Shown: positions 37,820 through 48,711 of the stretch, piece by piece
Numbering within the stretch: position 1 is the first letter of the stretch
How the letters are laid out: every line of letters starts with the position of its first letter
Source of the DNA: Paenibacillus macquariensis
Lineage (GTDB): Bacteria > Bacillota > Bacilli > Paenibacillales > Paenibacillaceae
NCBI RefSeq assembly: GCF_900156375.1
Contig: NZ_FTNK01000003.1
Span: 478,576 to 542,575 of the forward strand
Length of the DNA stretch: 64,000 bases
Reading direction: 5' to 3'
Made by a program: the position numbers and the translations under genes
The notes under the pieces: generated by a model
Told to the model about the DNA's origin: nothing
The model's input: the letters and a program-made list of their open reading frames with translations, nothing else
Database searches by the model: none

Positions 37820-38118
37820 TTAACAATAAACTGTGAACGGGAAGAGTAGTTGGTGTGCCCTTCAGAGAGCGGAATTGTAAGCTGGAAGATTCCGCAGGAT
37901 GCAGCCAAGCGAAAGTCACCCTGGAGTTGCCTTTTTGAATGCTTGAGGTTAACCTCATGAGTAGAATATGGCCGGTAGCAGCCGTTATCTGTATGAGTGT
38001 CGTGATTGGTATAGTGATAAGCCTTGAATATAGTGGCTTATTATTCAGCATACACGAAACAAAGGTGGTACCGCGAAAGTTAACCTTTCGTCCTTTGAGG
38101 GCGATAGGTTTTTTGTGT
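37820..38118 (+). promoter_or_regulatory. T-box riboswitch of valS
   Basis: The leader has the T-box core AAGGTGGTACCGCG (38062-38075), whose bases pair with the uncharged tRNA 3' end, and stem I signatures AGAGAGCGG and GCTGGAAG. The likely specifier triplet is GTC (37915-37917, in GAAAGTCACC), which reads valine and fits the downstream gene. A terminator hairpin AACCTTTCGTCCTTTGAG / GGGCGATAGGTT ends in a T run (38082-38116). Uncharged tRNA-Val should permit read-through. Confidence 0.9.
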
Positions 38119-38157
38119 TTTTAGATATTCTGAAGATGTAATGGAGGGTAACTTATT

Positions 38158-40824
38158 ATGACTGACAATGAGAAGAAAACAACGATTGAAATGCCAACTA
38201 CGTATGACCCGAAATCTGCTGAACAGAAATGGTATAAATATTGGATGGATGGCGAGTTTTTCAAAGCAGGTCAAAGACCAGAAGCAGAGCCTTATACGAT
38301 TGTAATTCCGCCACCTAACGTGACAGGAATGCTTCATATAGGTCATGCTCTGGATTTCACGTTGCAGGATATTCTGATTCGTACGAAAAGGATGCAGGGT
38401 TATGATGCTTTATGGCTTCCAGGTACGGACCATGCAGGTATCGCTACACAGACGAAGGTGGAACAGAAGCTTCGTGCGCAGGGCGTATCTCGTTATGATT
38501 TAGGAAGAGAGAAATTTCTGGATCAAGTATGGGAGTGGAAGGATCAGTATGCGAATACAATCCATGAGCAGTGGGCTAAGATGGGCTTATCTCTTGATTA
38601 CTCTAAGGAACGTTTCACATTAGATGAGGGTCTTTCTAAAGCAGTTCGTGAAGTCTTTGTAAAACTGTATAATAAAGGTCTTATCTACCGTGGTAAATAT
38701 ATTATTAACTGGGATCCAGTTGCACGTACGGCGCTTTCTGATATTGAAGTAGAGCATAAAGAGGTACAGGGACATCTCTATCACCTGAAGTATCCTCTAA
38801 AAGACGGTAGTGGTCACATTACTGTTGCGACTACACGTCCAGAGACAATGTTAGGTGATACGGCTATTGCTGTTCATCCTAAGGACGAGCGATATAAAGA
38901 TATGATTGGTAAAATGGTTCTTCTTCCTATCATTGGTCGTGAAATTCCGATTATTGCTGATGATTATGTGGAGCAAGAATTCGGAAGTGGTGCAGTGAAG
39001 ATTACGCCTGCTCATGATCCTAATGACTTTGAAGTTGGTCAGCGTCATCAACTGGAGCAGATCAGTGTCATGGACGATACGGGTACAATGAATGACTTAG
39101 CAGGCCCATATGAAGGTATGGATCGCAGTGTCTGCCGTAAGCAGATTGTTAAGGATTTGCAAGAACAAGGTGTCCTCATTAATATCGAGGATCATGTTCA
39201 TCAAGTTGGACACAGTGAACGTACAGGGGCTGTCGTTGAACCTTACCTATCTACACAATGGTTCGTTAAGATGAAGCCACTGGCAGAAAAGGCGATTGAA
39301 GTACAGAAGTCAGGCAATGGAGTTAATTTCGTACCGGATCGATTCGAGAAGGTTTATTTAAACTGGATTGAAAACGTTCGCGATTGGTGTATATCAAGAC
39401 AACTTTGGTGGGGCCATCGCATCCCGGCTTGGTTCTGTGATTCTTGTGGCGAACTTCATGTAGCCCATGAGGCTGTGACGGTATGTTCCAAGTGTGGAAG
39501 CACCGAACTAAGACAAGATGAAGATGTATTGGATACGTGGTTCAGCTCAGCGCTATGGCCGTTCTCAACGCTTGGATGGCCTGATGATACGGAAGATTTG
39601 AAACGTTATTATTCCACGAACGTGCTCGTTACTGGATATGACATCATTTACTTCTGGGTAGCGCGAATGATCTTCACTGCGCTTGAATTCACGGATGAGA
39701 TTCCATTCAAAGATGTATTGATGCATGGTCTCGTTAGAGATTCGGATGGACTGAAAATGTCTAAGTCTCTTGGTAACGGAGTAGATCCATTAGAAGTTAT
39801 CGAGAAATATGGCGCGGATGCGATGCGTTATATGATTTCTACTGGTAGTACACCGGGTCAAGATCTTCGTTTCCGCTGGGAACGTGTTGAACAATCTCGT
39901 AATTTTGCCAATAAAATATGGAATGCTTCTCGATTTGCTCTTATGAATCTAGAAGGATTCAAATTCGAAGATATCGATATCAGTGGAGACTTACAAACGT
40001 CTGATCGTTGGATACTTCATCGATTAAACGAAACTTCACGTGATATCACGCGTCTAATAGATGCTTACGACTTTGGTGAGACAGGACGCCTGTTGTACAA
40101 CTTTATATGGGATGACCTTTGCGATTGGTATATTGAGATTGCCAAACTGTCCTTATACGGTGAAGATGAAGTTGCTAAGAAGAATACGAAGTCGGTTCTT
40201 GCGTATGTACTTGATCGTACGTTACGTTTGATCCATCCATTCATGCCATTCATCTCCGAAGAAATATGGCAGCACCTACCACATGAAGGAGATACGATTA
40301 CACTGGCTGCATGGCCGGAGTATAACGCTGCCTTTGAGAATATTGATGCGGTTAACGAAATGAATATGTTGATGGATATCATCCGCACGGTGCGTAATAT
40401 CCGCGCTGAAGTTAATGTACCGATGAGCAAGAAGGTGGAATTGATCGTTAAAGCAGGAAATGCTGACGTGTACGGCATCGTGAGTCGTAATGAGAATTAC
40501 GTGAAACGTTTCTGTAATACATCTAGCTTCGAAGTAGGTGTAGATATTCCAGCTCCAGAGAAATCCATGATAGCTGTTGTGAGTGGTGCTGAATTGTACT
40601 TACCATTGGCTGGATTAATTGATATCACACAAGAAATTGCTCGTCTAGAAAAAGAAGTTCAAACGTTAAATGATGAAGTAGATCGGGTTGAGAAGAAACT
40701 TAGCAATCAAGGGTTTGTTGCTAAGGCTCCTGCTAAAGTTATTGACGAGGAACGTGCCAAACAAGCGGATTATTCGGATAAGCGTAGTAAAGTGTTGGCT
40801 AGAATTGAAGAACTCAAAGGATAA
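38158..40824 (+). CDS. valS: Valyl-tRNA synthetase
   Basis: The 888-aa class I synthetase has HIGH as [14 protein letters not shown] as [11 protein letters not shown], a CP1 editing domain (about 190-330, [17 protein letters not shown]), a zinc-like cluster [21 protein letters not shown], and the valine-type C-terminal coiled coil ([15 protein letters not shown], last 65 residues). It charges tRNA-Val. A TGGAGGG ribosome site precedes the ATG, and a T-box controls it. Confidence 0.97.
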   Translation: MTDNEKKTTIEMPTTYDPKSAEQKWYKYWMDGEFFKAGQRPEAEPYTIVIPPPNVTGMLHIGHALDFTLQDILIRTKRMQGYDALWLPGTDHAGIATQTKVEQKLRAQGVSRYDLGREKFLDQVWEWKDQYANTIHEQWAKMGLSLDYSKERFTLDEGLSKAVREVFVKLYNKGLIYRGKYIINWDPVARTALSDIEVEHKEVQGHLYHLKYPLKDGSGHITVATTRPETMLGDTAIAVHPKDERYKDMIGKMVLLPIIGREIPIIADDYVEQEFGSGAVKITPAHDPNDFEVGQRHQLEQISVMDDTGTMNDLAGPYEGMDRSVCRKQIVKDLQEQGVLINIEDHVHQVGHSERTGAVVEPYLSTQWFVKMKPLAEKAIEVQKSGNGVNFVPDRFEKVYLNWIENVRDWCISRQLWWGHRIPAWFCDSCGELHVAHEAVTVCSKCGSTELRQDEDVLDTWFSSALWPFSTLGWPDDTEDLKRYYSTNVLVTGYDIIYFWVARMIFTALEFTDEIPFKDVLMHGLVRDSDGLKMSKSLGNGVDPLEVIEKYGADAMRYMISTGSTPGQDLRFRWERVEQSRNFANKIWNASRFALMNLEGFKFEDIDISGDLQTSDRWILHRLNETSRDITRLIDAYDFGETGRLLYNFIWDDLCDWYIEIAKLSLYGEDEVAKKNTKSVLAYVLDRTLRLIHPFMPFISEEIWQHLPHEGDTITLAAWPEYNAAFENIDAVNEMNMLMDIIRTVRNIRAEVNVPMSKKVELIVKAGNADVYGIVSRNENYVKRFCNTSSFEVGVDIPAPEKSMIAVVSGAELYLPLAGLIDITQEIARLEKEVQTLNDEVDRVEKKLSNQGFVAKAPAKVIDEERAKQADYSDKRSKVLARIEELKG

Positions 40825-40861
40825 CTTAACAACCAATTCATAGACCTGAAGGTGAGAGAGT

Positions 40862-42238
40862 ATGGGGGATCATATAGGAGCCGAACATCAGTCTCCTCTT
40901 GCAACTTATAAAGAAGCAGTCAATTGGATTAATGGTTTGATCCCTTTTGGGATCAGACCAGGTTTATCTCGAATGGATATGATGATGGAACAACTGGGGC
41001 AACCCCATCGTCGTCTCAAATTTATTCATGTAGCGGGGACGAATGGTAAGGGCTCTACTTGTGCCTTCTTGACTAAAGTTCTGTTAGCAACTGGGTATTC
41101 TGTGGGAACGTTCACATCACCGTATATTACCAAGTTCACTAATCGCTTTCAGTATAATGGTGATGATATTCCCGAAGAGACGTTACTTGATCTCACGAAT
41201 CGTTTGCGTCCTGTGGTTGATGCGATAGCACTAACTGAGCTTGGTTCACCGACGATGTTTGAGGTATCGACGGCCCTTGCTATTCTATATTATGCAGAGG
41301 TTTGCGTACCTGATGTCGTGGTATGGGAGACGGGTCTTGGGGGTAGACTGGATGTAACAAATATTGTAAATCCGGTTGTGTCGGTTATTACGAATGTAGG
41401 CCTAGACCATACGGATATTCTAGGAGATACTCTATCAGAAATCGCTTCGGAAAAAGCAGGGATTATTAAACCTGGTGTTCCCGTTGTTAGTTGTGCGAAT
41501 CAGCCTGAAGTTGTTGAGGTATTGAGAGCAACAGCCGAAAGAAACCATTCAACGTTATATCTAGCGGGAGAGCAATTCACGTATGAACGTCTAGACTATG
41601 AGTCTAGTATGCAATCTTTTCATTATGCTGGACCTTTCCGTTCGATGGATATCGAGATTGGAATGAAAGGTGAACATCAGATTGCGAATGCTTCAGCTGC
41701 TATGATGGTACTTGAGGTTCTTCGTCAGTACATGGCATTCGTCATGGATGATGAAGAGCTCCTTCAAGGATTCCGAAATACAGTATGGGCAGGTCGACTA
41801 GAGGAAATAGGGACTTCTCCAAGGATTATATTAGATGGAGCGCATAATCCAGAGGGTGCAGAGACGCTTGTGAAGAGCTTACCTCAGTACTATAAATATC
41901 AATCATTAAATTTGATGATGGGGATGTTGTCAAATAAGCATCATGAATCCTACTTGAAGCATATACTTCCTATAGTGGATACACTTATTCTGACTGAACC
42001 CGATTTTCGTAAGAAAATGGACGTGAATAAGCTGTTGGAGATTGTGGAACAGCTGAAGCCTATATACGGCAAACCAAATTTGCAAATTATAGTAGAACCT
42101 GATTGGCGAATAGCGTTAGATAAATTAAAGTTACGGACGGAAGAGGCGGATCTTGGAGTGGTATCCGGTACATTATATTTAATTGCCGACGTGCGAGGGT
42201 CTCTCTTAAATCTATCCGATTCTGAAAAAGGTTGGTGA
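40862..42238 (+). CDS. folC: Folylpolyglutamate synthase / dihydrofolate synthase
   Basis: The 458-aa Mur-ligase-family enzyme has the ATP motif VAGTNGKGSTCAFL, DVVVWETGLGGRLDVTN and VITNVGLDHTDILG. It adds glutamates to folates and may also make dihydrofolate. It follows valS as in Bacillus, separated by 37 bases, and murC starts 7 bases after it. Confidence 0.95.
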   Translation: MGDHIGAEHQSPLATYKEAVNWINGLIPFGIRPGLSRMDMMMEQLGQPHRRLKFIHVAGTNGKGSTCAFLTKVLLATGYSVGTFTSPYITKFTNRFQYNGDDIPEETLLDLTNRLRPVVDAIALTELGSPTMFEVSTALAILYYAEVCVPDVVVWETGLGGRLDVTNIVNPVVSVITNVGLDHTDILGDTLSEIASEKAGIIKPGVPVVSCANQPEVVEVLRATAERNHSTLYLAGEQFTYERLDYESSMQSFHYAGPFRSMDIEIGMKGEHQIANASAAMMVLEVLRQYMAFVMDDEELLQGFRNTVWAGRLEEIGTSPRIILDGAHNPEGAETLVKSLPQYYKYQSLNLMMGMLSNKHHESYLKHILPIVDTLILTEPDFRKKMDVNKLLEIVEQLKPIYGKPNLQIIVEPDWRIALDKLKLRTEEADLGVVSGTLYLIADVRGSLLNLSDSEKGW

Positions 42239-42245
42239 ATAACTG

Positions 42246-43616
42246 TTGAATACAGAACATGTGCATTTTATCGGTATTGGTGGCTACGGAATGAGTGCCA
42301 TTGCAAGAGTCATGTTAGAAATGGGTCATACAGTTACGGGTTCTGATGTAGTAGCTCAGGAATTGACGGAAAAGTTGGCAGCTAAAGGAGCCAAAATCTA
42401 TATTGGTCATACCGCAGAACAAGTACATGGTGCTGACTTGGTCGTATATTCTACGGCATTATCCAAAGACAATGTAGAACGAGTAGAAGCGGAACAGTTA
42501 AATATTCCGACGTTACATCGTTCGCAAATGTTGGCTAGACTGCTTAACGAACGCAAAGGCGTAGCTGTTGCAGGTGCGCATGGTAAGACGACTACATCAT
42601 CGATGATTGCACTAGTTATGGAGAAATGCGGTGTGGACCCTACATATATTATTGGTGGGGAAATCATGAATGTAGGAACGAATGCTAAAGCGGGTCAAGG
42701 GGAGCATGTGGTTGCTGAAGCGGACGAAAGTGATGGTTCGTTCCTTCAATATCATCCATGGCTTGGCGTCGTAACGAATATTGAAGCGGATCACCTGGAG
42801 AATTATAACAGTGATTTCGAAGAGTTAAAAGGAGCATATGTCCAATTTCTGAATCAGATTCGTAAAGATGGGACTGCTGTAGTCTGTGGCGATGATCATA
42901 ACGTTCAGTCAATCTTGCCTCAGCTAGATTGTTCAATTGTTACTTATGGTATTAAATCAGAGGCGGATTATATGGCGAGTGAGATTGTTCTTGGAGATCG
43001 CCAAGTTTCATTCATGTTGAGTCATCATGGCGAGAAGCTCGGGACTGTAGAATTGTCCGTTCCAGGTCTTCATAATGTATATAATGCCATGGCAACCATC
43101 ATTGTCTGTCTAACATCGGGTATTTCTTTTGATGCGATTGTACAAGGGATATCGGAATTTAATGGAGCGAAACGACGGTTTCAGGTACTAGGTGAAGAGG
43201 ATGGTATTCTCATCATTGATGATTATGCACACCATCCAACAGAGATTGAAGCTACGATTAGTGCAGCTAAGGCAACAGGTAAACGAATTATTGCAGTATT
43301 TCAACCGCAGCGATATTCGCGGACATTCTTTTTACTCGATGCTTTCAGCCGAGCTTTCAGTGAAGCGGATGAGGTTATTATTACAGATATCTATTCACCT
43401 GCGGGTGAGAAGCAAATCGAAGGCGTACATTCATCCAAATTAGTGGAGCTTATTGTTCAGAACAGCAATGCTGGGGCAAGATATCTTCCGACGAAAGAAG
43501 ATGTCCTGCTAGATTTGAAGACAAGATTGGCATCTGGAGACGTAGTGTTAACTATGGGTGCAGGTGATATCTGGAAAGTCGGAGCTGAATTAGCTAAAGA
43601 CTTGAATAAGAAATAA
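42246..43616 (+). CDS. murC: UDP-N-acetylmuramate-L-alanine ligase
   Basis: The likely start is TTG 42246. The 456-aa enzyme adds L-alanine to UDP-MurNAc in the cytoplasm. It has an N-terminal Rossmann motif HFIGIGGYGMSAIA, the ATP loop VAGAHGKTTTSSMIA, AEADESDGSFL and a C-terminal domain with DDYAHHPTEIEATISAAK. It sits between folC and spoIIB, where Bacillus subtilis has comC. Confidence 0.96.
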   Translation: MNTEHVHFIGIGGYGMSAIARVMLEMGHTVTGSDVVAQELTEKLAAKGAKIYIGHTAEQVHGADLVVYSTALSKDNVERVEAEQLNIPTLHRSQMLARLLNERKGVAVAGAHGKTTTSSMIALVMEKCGVDPTYIIGGEIMNVGTNAKAGQGEHVVAEADESDGSFLQYHPWLGVVTNIEADHLENYNSDFEELKGAYVQFLNQIRKDGTAVVCGDDHNVQSILPQLDCSIVTYGIKSEADYMASEIVLGDRQVSFMLSHHGEKLGTVELSVPGLHNVYNAMATIIVCLTSGISFDAIVQGISEFNGAKRRFQVLGEEDGILIIDDYAHHPTEIEATISAAKATGKRIIAVFQPQRYSRTFFLLDAFSRAFSEADEVIITDIYSPAGEKQIEGVHSSKLVELIVQNSNAGARYLPTKEDVLLDLKTRLASGDVVLTMGAGDIWKVGAELAKDLNKK

Positions 43617-43642
43617 GAGTTAAATGACTATAGATTTCTAAA

Positions 43643-43686
43643 ATGGCGGTAGCGCAAGGAGTTCATCCTTGTGCTGCCGTTTTGCT
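43643..43686 (+). terminator. Terminator of folC-murC
   Basis: GGCGGTAGCGCAAGGA pairs with TCCTTGTGCTGCCG around GTTCA and is followed by TTTTGC. Confidence 0.88.
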
Positions 43687-43820
43687 ATGTAGTAGATTTT
43701 AATGATATATATTAGACGATTTCATCTTTTTTCATATTTACACAGTCTTACTGAACATATCTTTCTTAAATCTATCATATATTTGGATAATAGAAGATGA
43801 GACAAGGTGAGGTGTTAACC

Positions 43821-44999
43821 GTGAATAAAGGAAGAATGACATTTCGATTTGACGTAGGTGAACGGCACTTGGAGCAAAGTGAAGATCCAATCGTTGTACA
43901 GAAATCTATGGAAAGTAACGTTGAGAGTGAGTCATCAGATGAATCAAGAAATATAAACTATCCTAGGTTAGCGGTTGTACCAGAGCCATTAGCCGGATGG
44001 GGAGATCCATTTAGTAAGAACGAGGCTTGGGAAGAGTTGATGGCAAACCGTTATCAAAGAGTGGATCCAATAGAAGATGTATTTGATGATTTTAGTGACA
44101 AAGAGCTTCCGAACGAAAGAATCATAGGACCGGAAGTTGAAGTTGATCATGATTATGCAGAGTATCGTCCTCGTCGACCTGCCTCAATGTGGAAGATATT
44201 TGGTACAGTAACGGCAGCAGTAGTGACAGGCGCATTGTTCGGGTTCGTGGTTCTTTCCTTTTTTGATGTAGGAAATATATTTTCTGAAGATTCACAAAAA
44301 AGTACAGCGATAGAAAGTATCCCGGTAAATAGTAATATACCAGTCGAGACGGAAGGTCAGATTCCAGCAGTTGCAGTTACGTTAGAACCACAGACGTATT
44401 ATATGCTACAGTATGGTGTGTTCAGTAATGCAGAGCGTGTGGAGATTGCCAAAGAGGAGCTTCAGAAGATTGGTCTCGCAGCAGGAGATGACCCAGATCT
44501 GGGATTCCGGGTATATGCGGGGATATCTACAGATCGTGAACAAGCGAAGTTGCTTAGTAATCAGTTGAAGACACAAGGCGTTGAGCTCTACGTAAGAGAG
44601 ATAACGCTTCCGTCAGCCAGTGAGCTTGCCTTCTCGGGAGATGCTGAGAATCTGAATCGTTACTTTGACGTCAGTGCGGATCTAATCTCATCTTTAAGTA
44701 CACATTCGGCATCGTTACTTGGAATGGAAACCCCGATCCCCTTAAGTAACAGCGAAATGGTCGTACTCACAGAACTGCACAGAGTGTGGACCGAGTCGAT
44801 AAAAACCTTACAAGCGGGTCTAAGTCCTGAAGCAGTTGTGGTAGGAAAGAAGATGGAACAAACAATGAATAGTGCTCTATCATCCGTGACCGAATACAAT
44901 AGAAATACTTCTAAAGGTCATTTATGGGAAATACAGTCTTATATGATGGAATATATGATGGGGCAAAAAGAAATTATTAATATGATGAAAAAGAACTAA
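43821..44999 (+). CDS. spoIIB: SpoIIB-like SPOR-domain protein
   Basis: GTG 43821 has AGGTGAGGTG upstream; ATG 43797 is in frame but unsupported. The 392-aa protein has an acidic cytoplasmic N-terminal half, one transmembrane helix (about 122-145) and an outer SPOR domain (about 185-260, TYYMLQYGVFSNAERVEIAK). SPOR domains bind denuded septal glycan; Bacillus SpoIIB localises to the sporulation septum. Its place before maf and radC matches Bacillus, which supports the name. Confidence 0.8.
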   Translation: MNKGRMTFRFDVGERHLEQSEDPIVVQKSMESNVESESSDESRNINYPRLAVVPEPLAGWGDPFSKNEAWEELMANRYQRVDPIEDVFDDFSDKELPNERIIGPEVEVDHDYAEYRPRRPASMWKIFGTVTAAVVTGALFGFVVLSFFDVGNIFSEDSQKSTAIESIPVNSNIPVETEGQIPAVAVTLEPQTYYMLQYGVFSNAERVEIAKEELQKIGLAAGDDPDLGFRVYAGISTDREQAKLLSNQLKTQGVELYVREITLPSASELAFSGDAENLNRYFDVSADLISSLSTHSASLLGMETPIPLSNSEMVVLTELHRVWTESIKTLQAGLSPEAVVVGKKMEQTMNSALSSVTEYNRNTSKGHLWEIQSYMMEYMMGQKEIINMMKKN

Positions 45000-45010
45000 A
45001 TAGATTATGT

Positions 45011-45055
45011 ATCCGGTAGAGGAAATTGGAAATACTTCCCCTATCGGATTTTTGT
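45011..45055 (+). terminator. Terminator of spoIIB
   Basis: ATCCGGTAGAGGAA pairs with TTCCCCTATCGGAT with one mismatch and is followed by TTTTTG. Confidence 0.8.
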
Positions 45056-45120
45056 TTGTATTGAACTAGAAATAACCGTATAATAATGTGAGTGTCAAAA
45101 AATGGCGAGGGAAGATACGA

Positions 45121-45363
45121 ATGAAGAGAAACGTAGGAATGCTTATATTGTTTCTGCTACTTGGGTGGCTGGTGGGAGCATGGATTGCCACGGCTCTTGA
45201 GCCTGTTCAAAGTCTATCTTTTCTTACCGCATCAAAGGTGATCAAATGGTCACCACAAGCTGACTTGAATATTATTAGTTATGATTTTACCATTCAAATG
45301 AAACTGTGTTTACTAAGCTTGCTGAGTATGATTATCTCCGTGTGGCTGTACCGTAAGCTATAA
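45121..45363 (+). CDS. DUF4321-type small membrane protein, 80 aa
   Basis: ATG 45121 follows GGCGAGGG by 8 bases. The product has two transmembrane helices (about 5-25 and 58-77) joined by a loop, with the sequence ILFLLLGWLVGAWIATAL typical of DUF4321. Function unknown; the family often sits beside maf and radC. Confidence 0.75.
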   Translation: MKRNVGMLILFLLLGWLVGAWIATALEPVQSLSFLTASKVIKWSPQADLNIISYDFTIQMKLCLLSLLSMIISVWLYRKL

Positions 45364-45386
45364 TCGAAGATAAAGGAGAACTCTAC

Positions 45387-45989
45387 TTGAATTCACAACA
45401 CTCACATCGAATTATTCTGGCATCGACATCCCCGCGTCGACAGGAGTTAATCTCCTCTCTACGTATTCCATACGAAATTAAACCCAGTCATGCAGATGAA
45501 GATACTCCTGAGGACTGGACCCCTCGTGAAATCGTAGAGGGATTGGCTCTTCGCAAAGCGGAAGCCGTGCATCGGACTTGCTTGACGGAGACAGAACCTT
45601 CTATCATTGTAGGTAGTGATACGATTGTGTTCCTAGACAATCAGGTGCTTGGTAAACCTAAGGATGACCAAGATGCGTATGATATGCTATCTTCACTCCA
45701 AGGTAAGACCCACGAGGTTTATACAGGCGTTGCTTGTATTGATGTAGTGACAGGAAGAACATTGATCCGTCATAAGGTGACAGCAGTTACCATGAAATCT
45801 TTGTCTCATCGGAAGATTCAAGCATACGTAAATAGTGGCGAACCCTTTGACAAAGCAGGTTCTTATGCGATACAAGGACTCGGAGCAACGCTAATTGACA
45901 GTATACAGGGATGTTATTTCAATGTCGTGGGATTGCCGCTTTCTCTCCTTACGGATATGTTGTCGGAATTAGGGGTAGATGTCTTGTAG
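45387..45989 (+). CDS. maf: Maf-family nucleotide pyrophosphatase
   Basis: TTG 45387 has AAAGGAG 8 bases upstream. The 200-aa product has the Maf start IILASTSPRRQELI, a central VGSDTIVFLD and YAIQGLGATLIDSIQG. Maf proteins hydrolyse non-canonical nucleotides such as dTTP/UTP and m7GTP; Bacillus Maf can inhibit septation. Confidence 0.93.
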   Translation: MNSQHSHRIILASTSPRRQELISSLRIPYEIKPSHADEDTPEDWTPREIVEGLALRKAEAVHRTCLTETEPSIIVGSDTIVFLDNQVLGKPKDDQDAYDMLSSLQGKTHEVYTGVACIDVVTGRTLIRHKVTAVTMKSLSHRKIQAYVNSGEPFDKAGSYAIQGLGATLIDSIQGCYFNVVGLPLSLLTDMLSELGVDVL

Positions 45990-46031
45990 TCTGTTTGAAT
46001 GTTTGAATTGAGCAGAAAAGAGGGGAAAAGA

Positions 46032-46721
46032 GTGGAGTCGCAATCCTTATTATTGCGCGACCTCCCCCATGAAGAACGACCAAGAGAACGCATGATGCAT
46101 TATGGGGCTGAGGCTTTAAGCCATGCTGAATTGCTGGCAATACTGCTACGAACAGGATCTCGTCAAGAATCGGCCATTCATTTGGCAGAGCGGATTATGA
46201 ATAAAGCAGGCAGTATTCGCAATCTAGTTGACCTCAGCATAGATGAACTCACACAAATTAAAGGTATTGGAAATGCAAAGGCAGTTCAGCTTAAAGCTGG
46301 AATTGAACTAGGACAACGTTTGGCCAGAGCTCGCATGAGCGATACGGTGACCATCCGTAGCCCACGTGATGCATTCGATGTCCTAAGTAAACAATTGAGA
46401 TATTTACAAAAAGAACATTTCGTTTGTCTATTTCTAAATACAAAAAATCACATTATAGCCCAAGAAACACTTTCTATGGGTAGTTTGAACGCTTCTATAG
46501 TTCATCCAAGAGAAGTATTTCGAGCGGCAATTAAATGTAGCAGCGCATCGATTGTATGTGCACATAACCACCCAAGTGGTGATCCAACGCCAAGTCCCGA
46601 AGATATAGCGCTGACTTCTCGTTTAGTAGAAGCGGGGCAAATTATTGGAATTGATGTTTTAGATCATATCATTATTGGGGATGGAGAATTTGTAAGTTTG
46701 AAGGAACAAGGCATCATATGA
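46032..46721 (+). CDS. radC: RadC-family JAMM protein (YsxA-like)
   Basis: GTG 46032 has AAGAGGGG 8 bases upstream; ATG 45999 has none. The 229-aa protein has a helix-hairpin-helix-like region (LTQIKGIGNAKAVQLKAGIEL) and a C-terminal JAB metal motif CAHNHPSGDPTPSPED. The name is historical and a repair role is doubtful. Confidence 0.93.
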   Translation: MESQSLLLRDLPHEERPRERMMHYGAEALSHAELLAILLRTGSRQESAIHLAERIMNKAGSIRNLVDLSIDELTQIKGIGNAKAVQLKAGIELGQRLARARMSDTVTIRSPRDAFDVLSKQLRYLQKEHFVCLFLNTKNHIIAQETLSMGSLNASIVHPREVFRAAIKCSSASIVCAHNHPSGDPTPSPEDIALTSRLVEAGQIIGIDVLDHIIIGDGEFVSLKEQGII

Positions 46722-46759
46722 TATATTGCTTAGATTGACACAGAAAGGGAGTTTACAGC

Positions 46760-47782
46760 ATGTTTGGTGGTTTTACGAAAGATTTAGGGATTGATTTGGG
46801 GACAGCAAATACACTTGTCTATGTCCGAGGTAAGGGCATTGTTGTTAGAGAACCTTCAGTAGTAGCGATTAGATTAGATACGAAAAGCATTGAGGCTGTT
46901 GGGGAATCTGCTAAAAAGATGATTGGACGTACACCTGGTAATATTCAAGCGATACGCCCTATGAAAGACGGAGTTATTGCAGATTTTGATATCACAGCAA
47001 CGATGATTAAATATTTCATTAAGCAAGCTCAGAAGCAACGTTCTATGTTTCAACGTCATCCCAATGTGATGGTTTGTGTACCTTCAGGAATTACAGCTGT
47101 GGAACAACGTGCTGTTGAAGATGCGACGAAGCAAGCGGGTGCACGTGAAGCTTATATCATTGAAGAACCTTTTGCAGCGGCTATAGGTGCAGATCTTCCG
47201 GTCTGGGAACCAACGGGTAGTATGGTAGTTGACATCGGTGGAGGTACGACGGAAGTTGCAGTGATCTCTCTTGGAGGAATTGTAACAAGTCGTTCTGTTC
47301 GTGTCGCTGGAGACGAAATGGATGAGTCCATTATTCAGTACATCAAACGTCAATATAACTTGATGATTGGTGAACGTACATCCGAACAGTTGAAGATGGA
47401 AGTGGGTTCTGCTTTACCCCTAGATCAAGTGGAAACGATGGAAATTCGTGGTCGTGACTTGGTGACAGGATTACCGAAGACCATCACCATTACTTCAGAT
47501 GAAATTAGTGAAGCGTTAGGCGATACGGTGAATGCTATTATTGAAGCAGTGAAGGTAACACTTGAGAAATGTCCACCTGAGCTTGCAGCAGATATTATGG
47601 ATCGTGGTATCGTATTGACTGGTGGAGGCGCGCTATTGCGTAACTTGGACAAGTTGCTTGCACAAGAGACAGGAATGCCGGTTATTGTGGCAGAGAACCC
47701 ATTGGATTGTGTAGCTATTGGTACAGGTAAAGCATTAGAGAACATTCATTTATTTAAAAGTTCTGCTAGATCAAGACGTTAA
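46760..47782 (+). CDS. mreB: Rod-shape-determining protein MreB
   Basis: The 340-aa actin homologue has the phosphate loops [13 protein letters not shown] and [15 protein letters not shown], and the adenosine motif [12 protein letters not shown]. It directs lateral wall growth at the membrane. It heads the mreBCD group and has an AGAAAGGGAG ribosome site. Confidence 0.97.
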   Translation: MFGGFTKDLGIDLGTANTLVYVRGKGIVVREPSVVAIRLDTKSIEAVGESAKKMIGRTPGNIQAIRPMKDGVIADFDITATMIKYFIKQAQKQRSMFQRHPNVMVCVPSGITAVEQRAVEDATKQAGAREAYIIEEPFAAAIGADLPVWEPTGSMVVDIGGGTTEVAVISLGGIVTSRSVRVAGDEMDESIIQYIKRQYNLMIGERTSEQLKMEVGSALPLDQVETMEIRGRDLVTGLPKTITITSDEISEALGDTVNAIIEAVKVTLEKCPPELAADIMDRGIVLTGGGALLRNLDKLLAQETGMPVIVAENPLDCVAIGTGKALENIHLFKSSARSRR

Positions 47783-47835
47783 TTTAAGATATGAAAGTAC
47801 CCTTGATATGGGATAGAAATAAGCAATGTTAGAGG

Positions 47836-48711
47836 GTGTTGAAACTGTTTAAATTGCTTGGCAACAAACGATTGTTTGTTATATTAATTGGCCTTGTTAT
47901 GTTTGTAGCTCTAATGGGATTCACACTTGGGCCTAGGACGAACTTGTCCTGGCCTGAGAAATTCCTGAGAGATACGGTCGGTTTTGTGCAAAACATCTTT
48001 TATAAGCCCGCTGGCTATGTAGCGGGCTTGTTTGAAGATATTGGTAACATGAATGATATTCATAAAGAGAATGAACAACTTAAAATTGCGCTGGCACAGT
48101 ATACTCGCGAGAAGGCACAATTTAACTTTATGGAAGCTGAGAATAAGACGCTCCAAGAAGCTCTTCATTTTACGGAGACACAACTTGAAAAGTACAATTA
48201 TGAATTCCATATTGCACAAGTCGTAAGTGTGAATACGGATCCGAATAATCGTTCACTCGTTATAGATATTGGTGGACGTGATGGCGTAAAAGTAGATATG
48301 TCTGTCACCTCAGTAGATGGCCTTGTTGGTGTCGTAAGTAAAGTTAGTAACTTTACTTCAACGGTAAAGTTGATTACTACGATGGATGTAAAGGATCCTA
48401 ATACAAATGCTATTGCTGCAACAGCACTAAACAGTCAGGATAAAACATTTGGTATCATTGAGAGTTATGACGAGAAGACCGGTAAACTTCTTATGACAGG
48501 AATCAAACAGGAAGACCCACTGAAAAAAGGAGACACGATTGTTTCTTCCGGAAGTGGGGGATTGTATCCTCGAGGAATGATTATCGGAACTGTGGATAGC
48601 GTTCAAGTCGGAGAAATGGGATTGTTGAGAACAGCGATAATTTCACCTTCTGCAAGTTTTGTGGATTGGAAACAACTATTTGTCGTGTTTACACCGGAGG
48701 TTCCTGAATAG
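47836..48711 (+). CDS. mreC: Rod-shape-determining protein MreC
   Basis: Start GTG 47836 or TTG 47839; the ribosome site AGAGGG is unusually close, so the start is uncertain. The 291-aa product has an N-terminal transmembrane helix (about 12-33), a coiled coil (about 68-110, KENEQLKIALAQYTREKAQF) and an outer beta domain. It links MreB to wall synthases. Confidence 0.93.
   Translation: MLKLFKLLGNKRLFVILIGLVMFVALMGFTLGPRTNLSWPEKFLRDTVGFVQNIFYKPAGYVAGLFEDIGNMNDIHKENEQLKIALAQYTREKAQFNFMEAENKTLQEALHFTETQLEKYNYEFHIAQVVSVNTDPNNRSLVIDIGGRDGVKVDMSVTSVDGLVGVVSKVSNFTSTVKLITTMDVKDPNTNAIAATALNSQDKTFGIIESYDEKTGKLLMTGIKQEDPLKKGDTIVSSGSGGLYPRGMIIGTVDSVQVGEMGLLRTAIISPSASFVDWKQLFVVFTPEVPE

Noticed and set aside
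40065..40478. 137-codon minus-strand frame
   Set aside because: It is antisense to the valS C-terminal region; no ribosome site.
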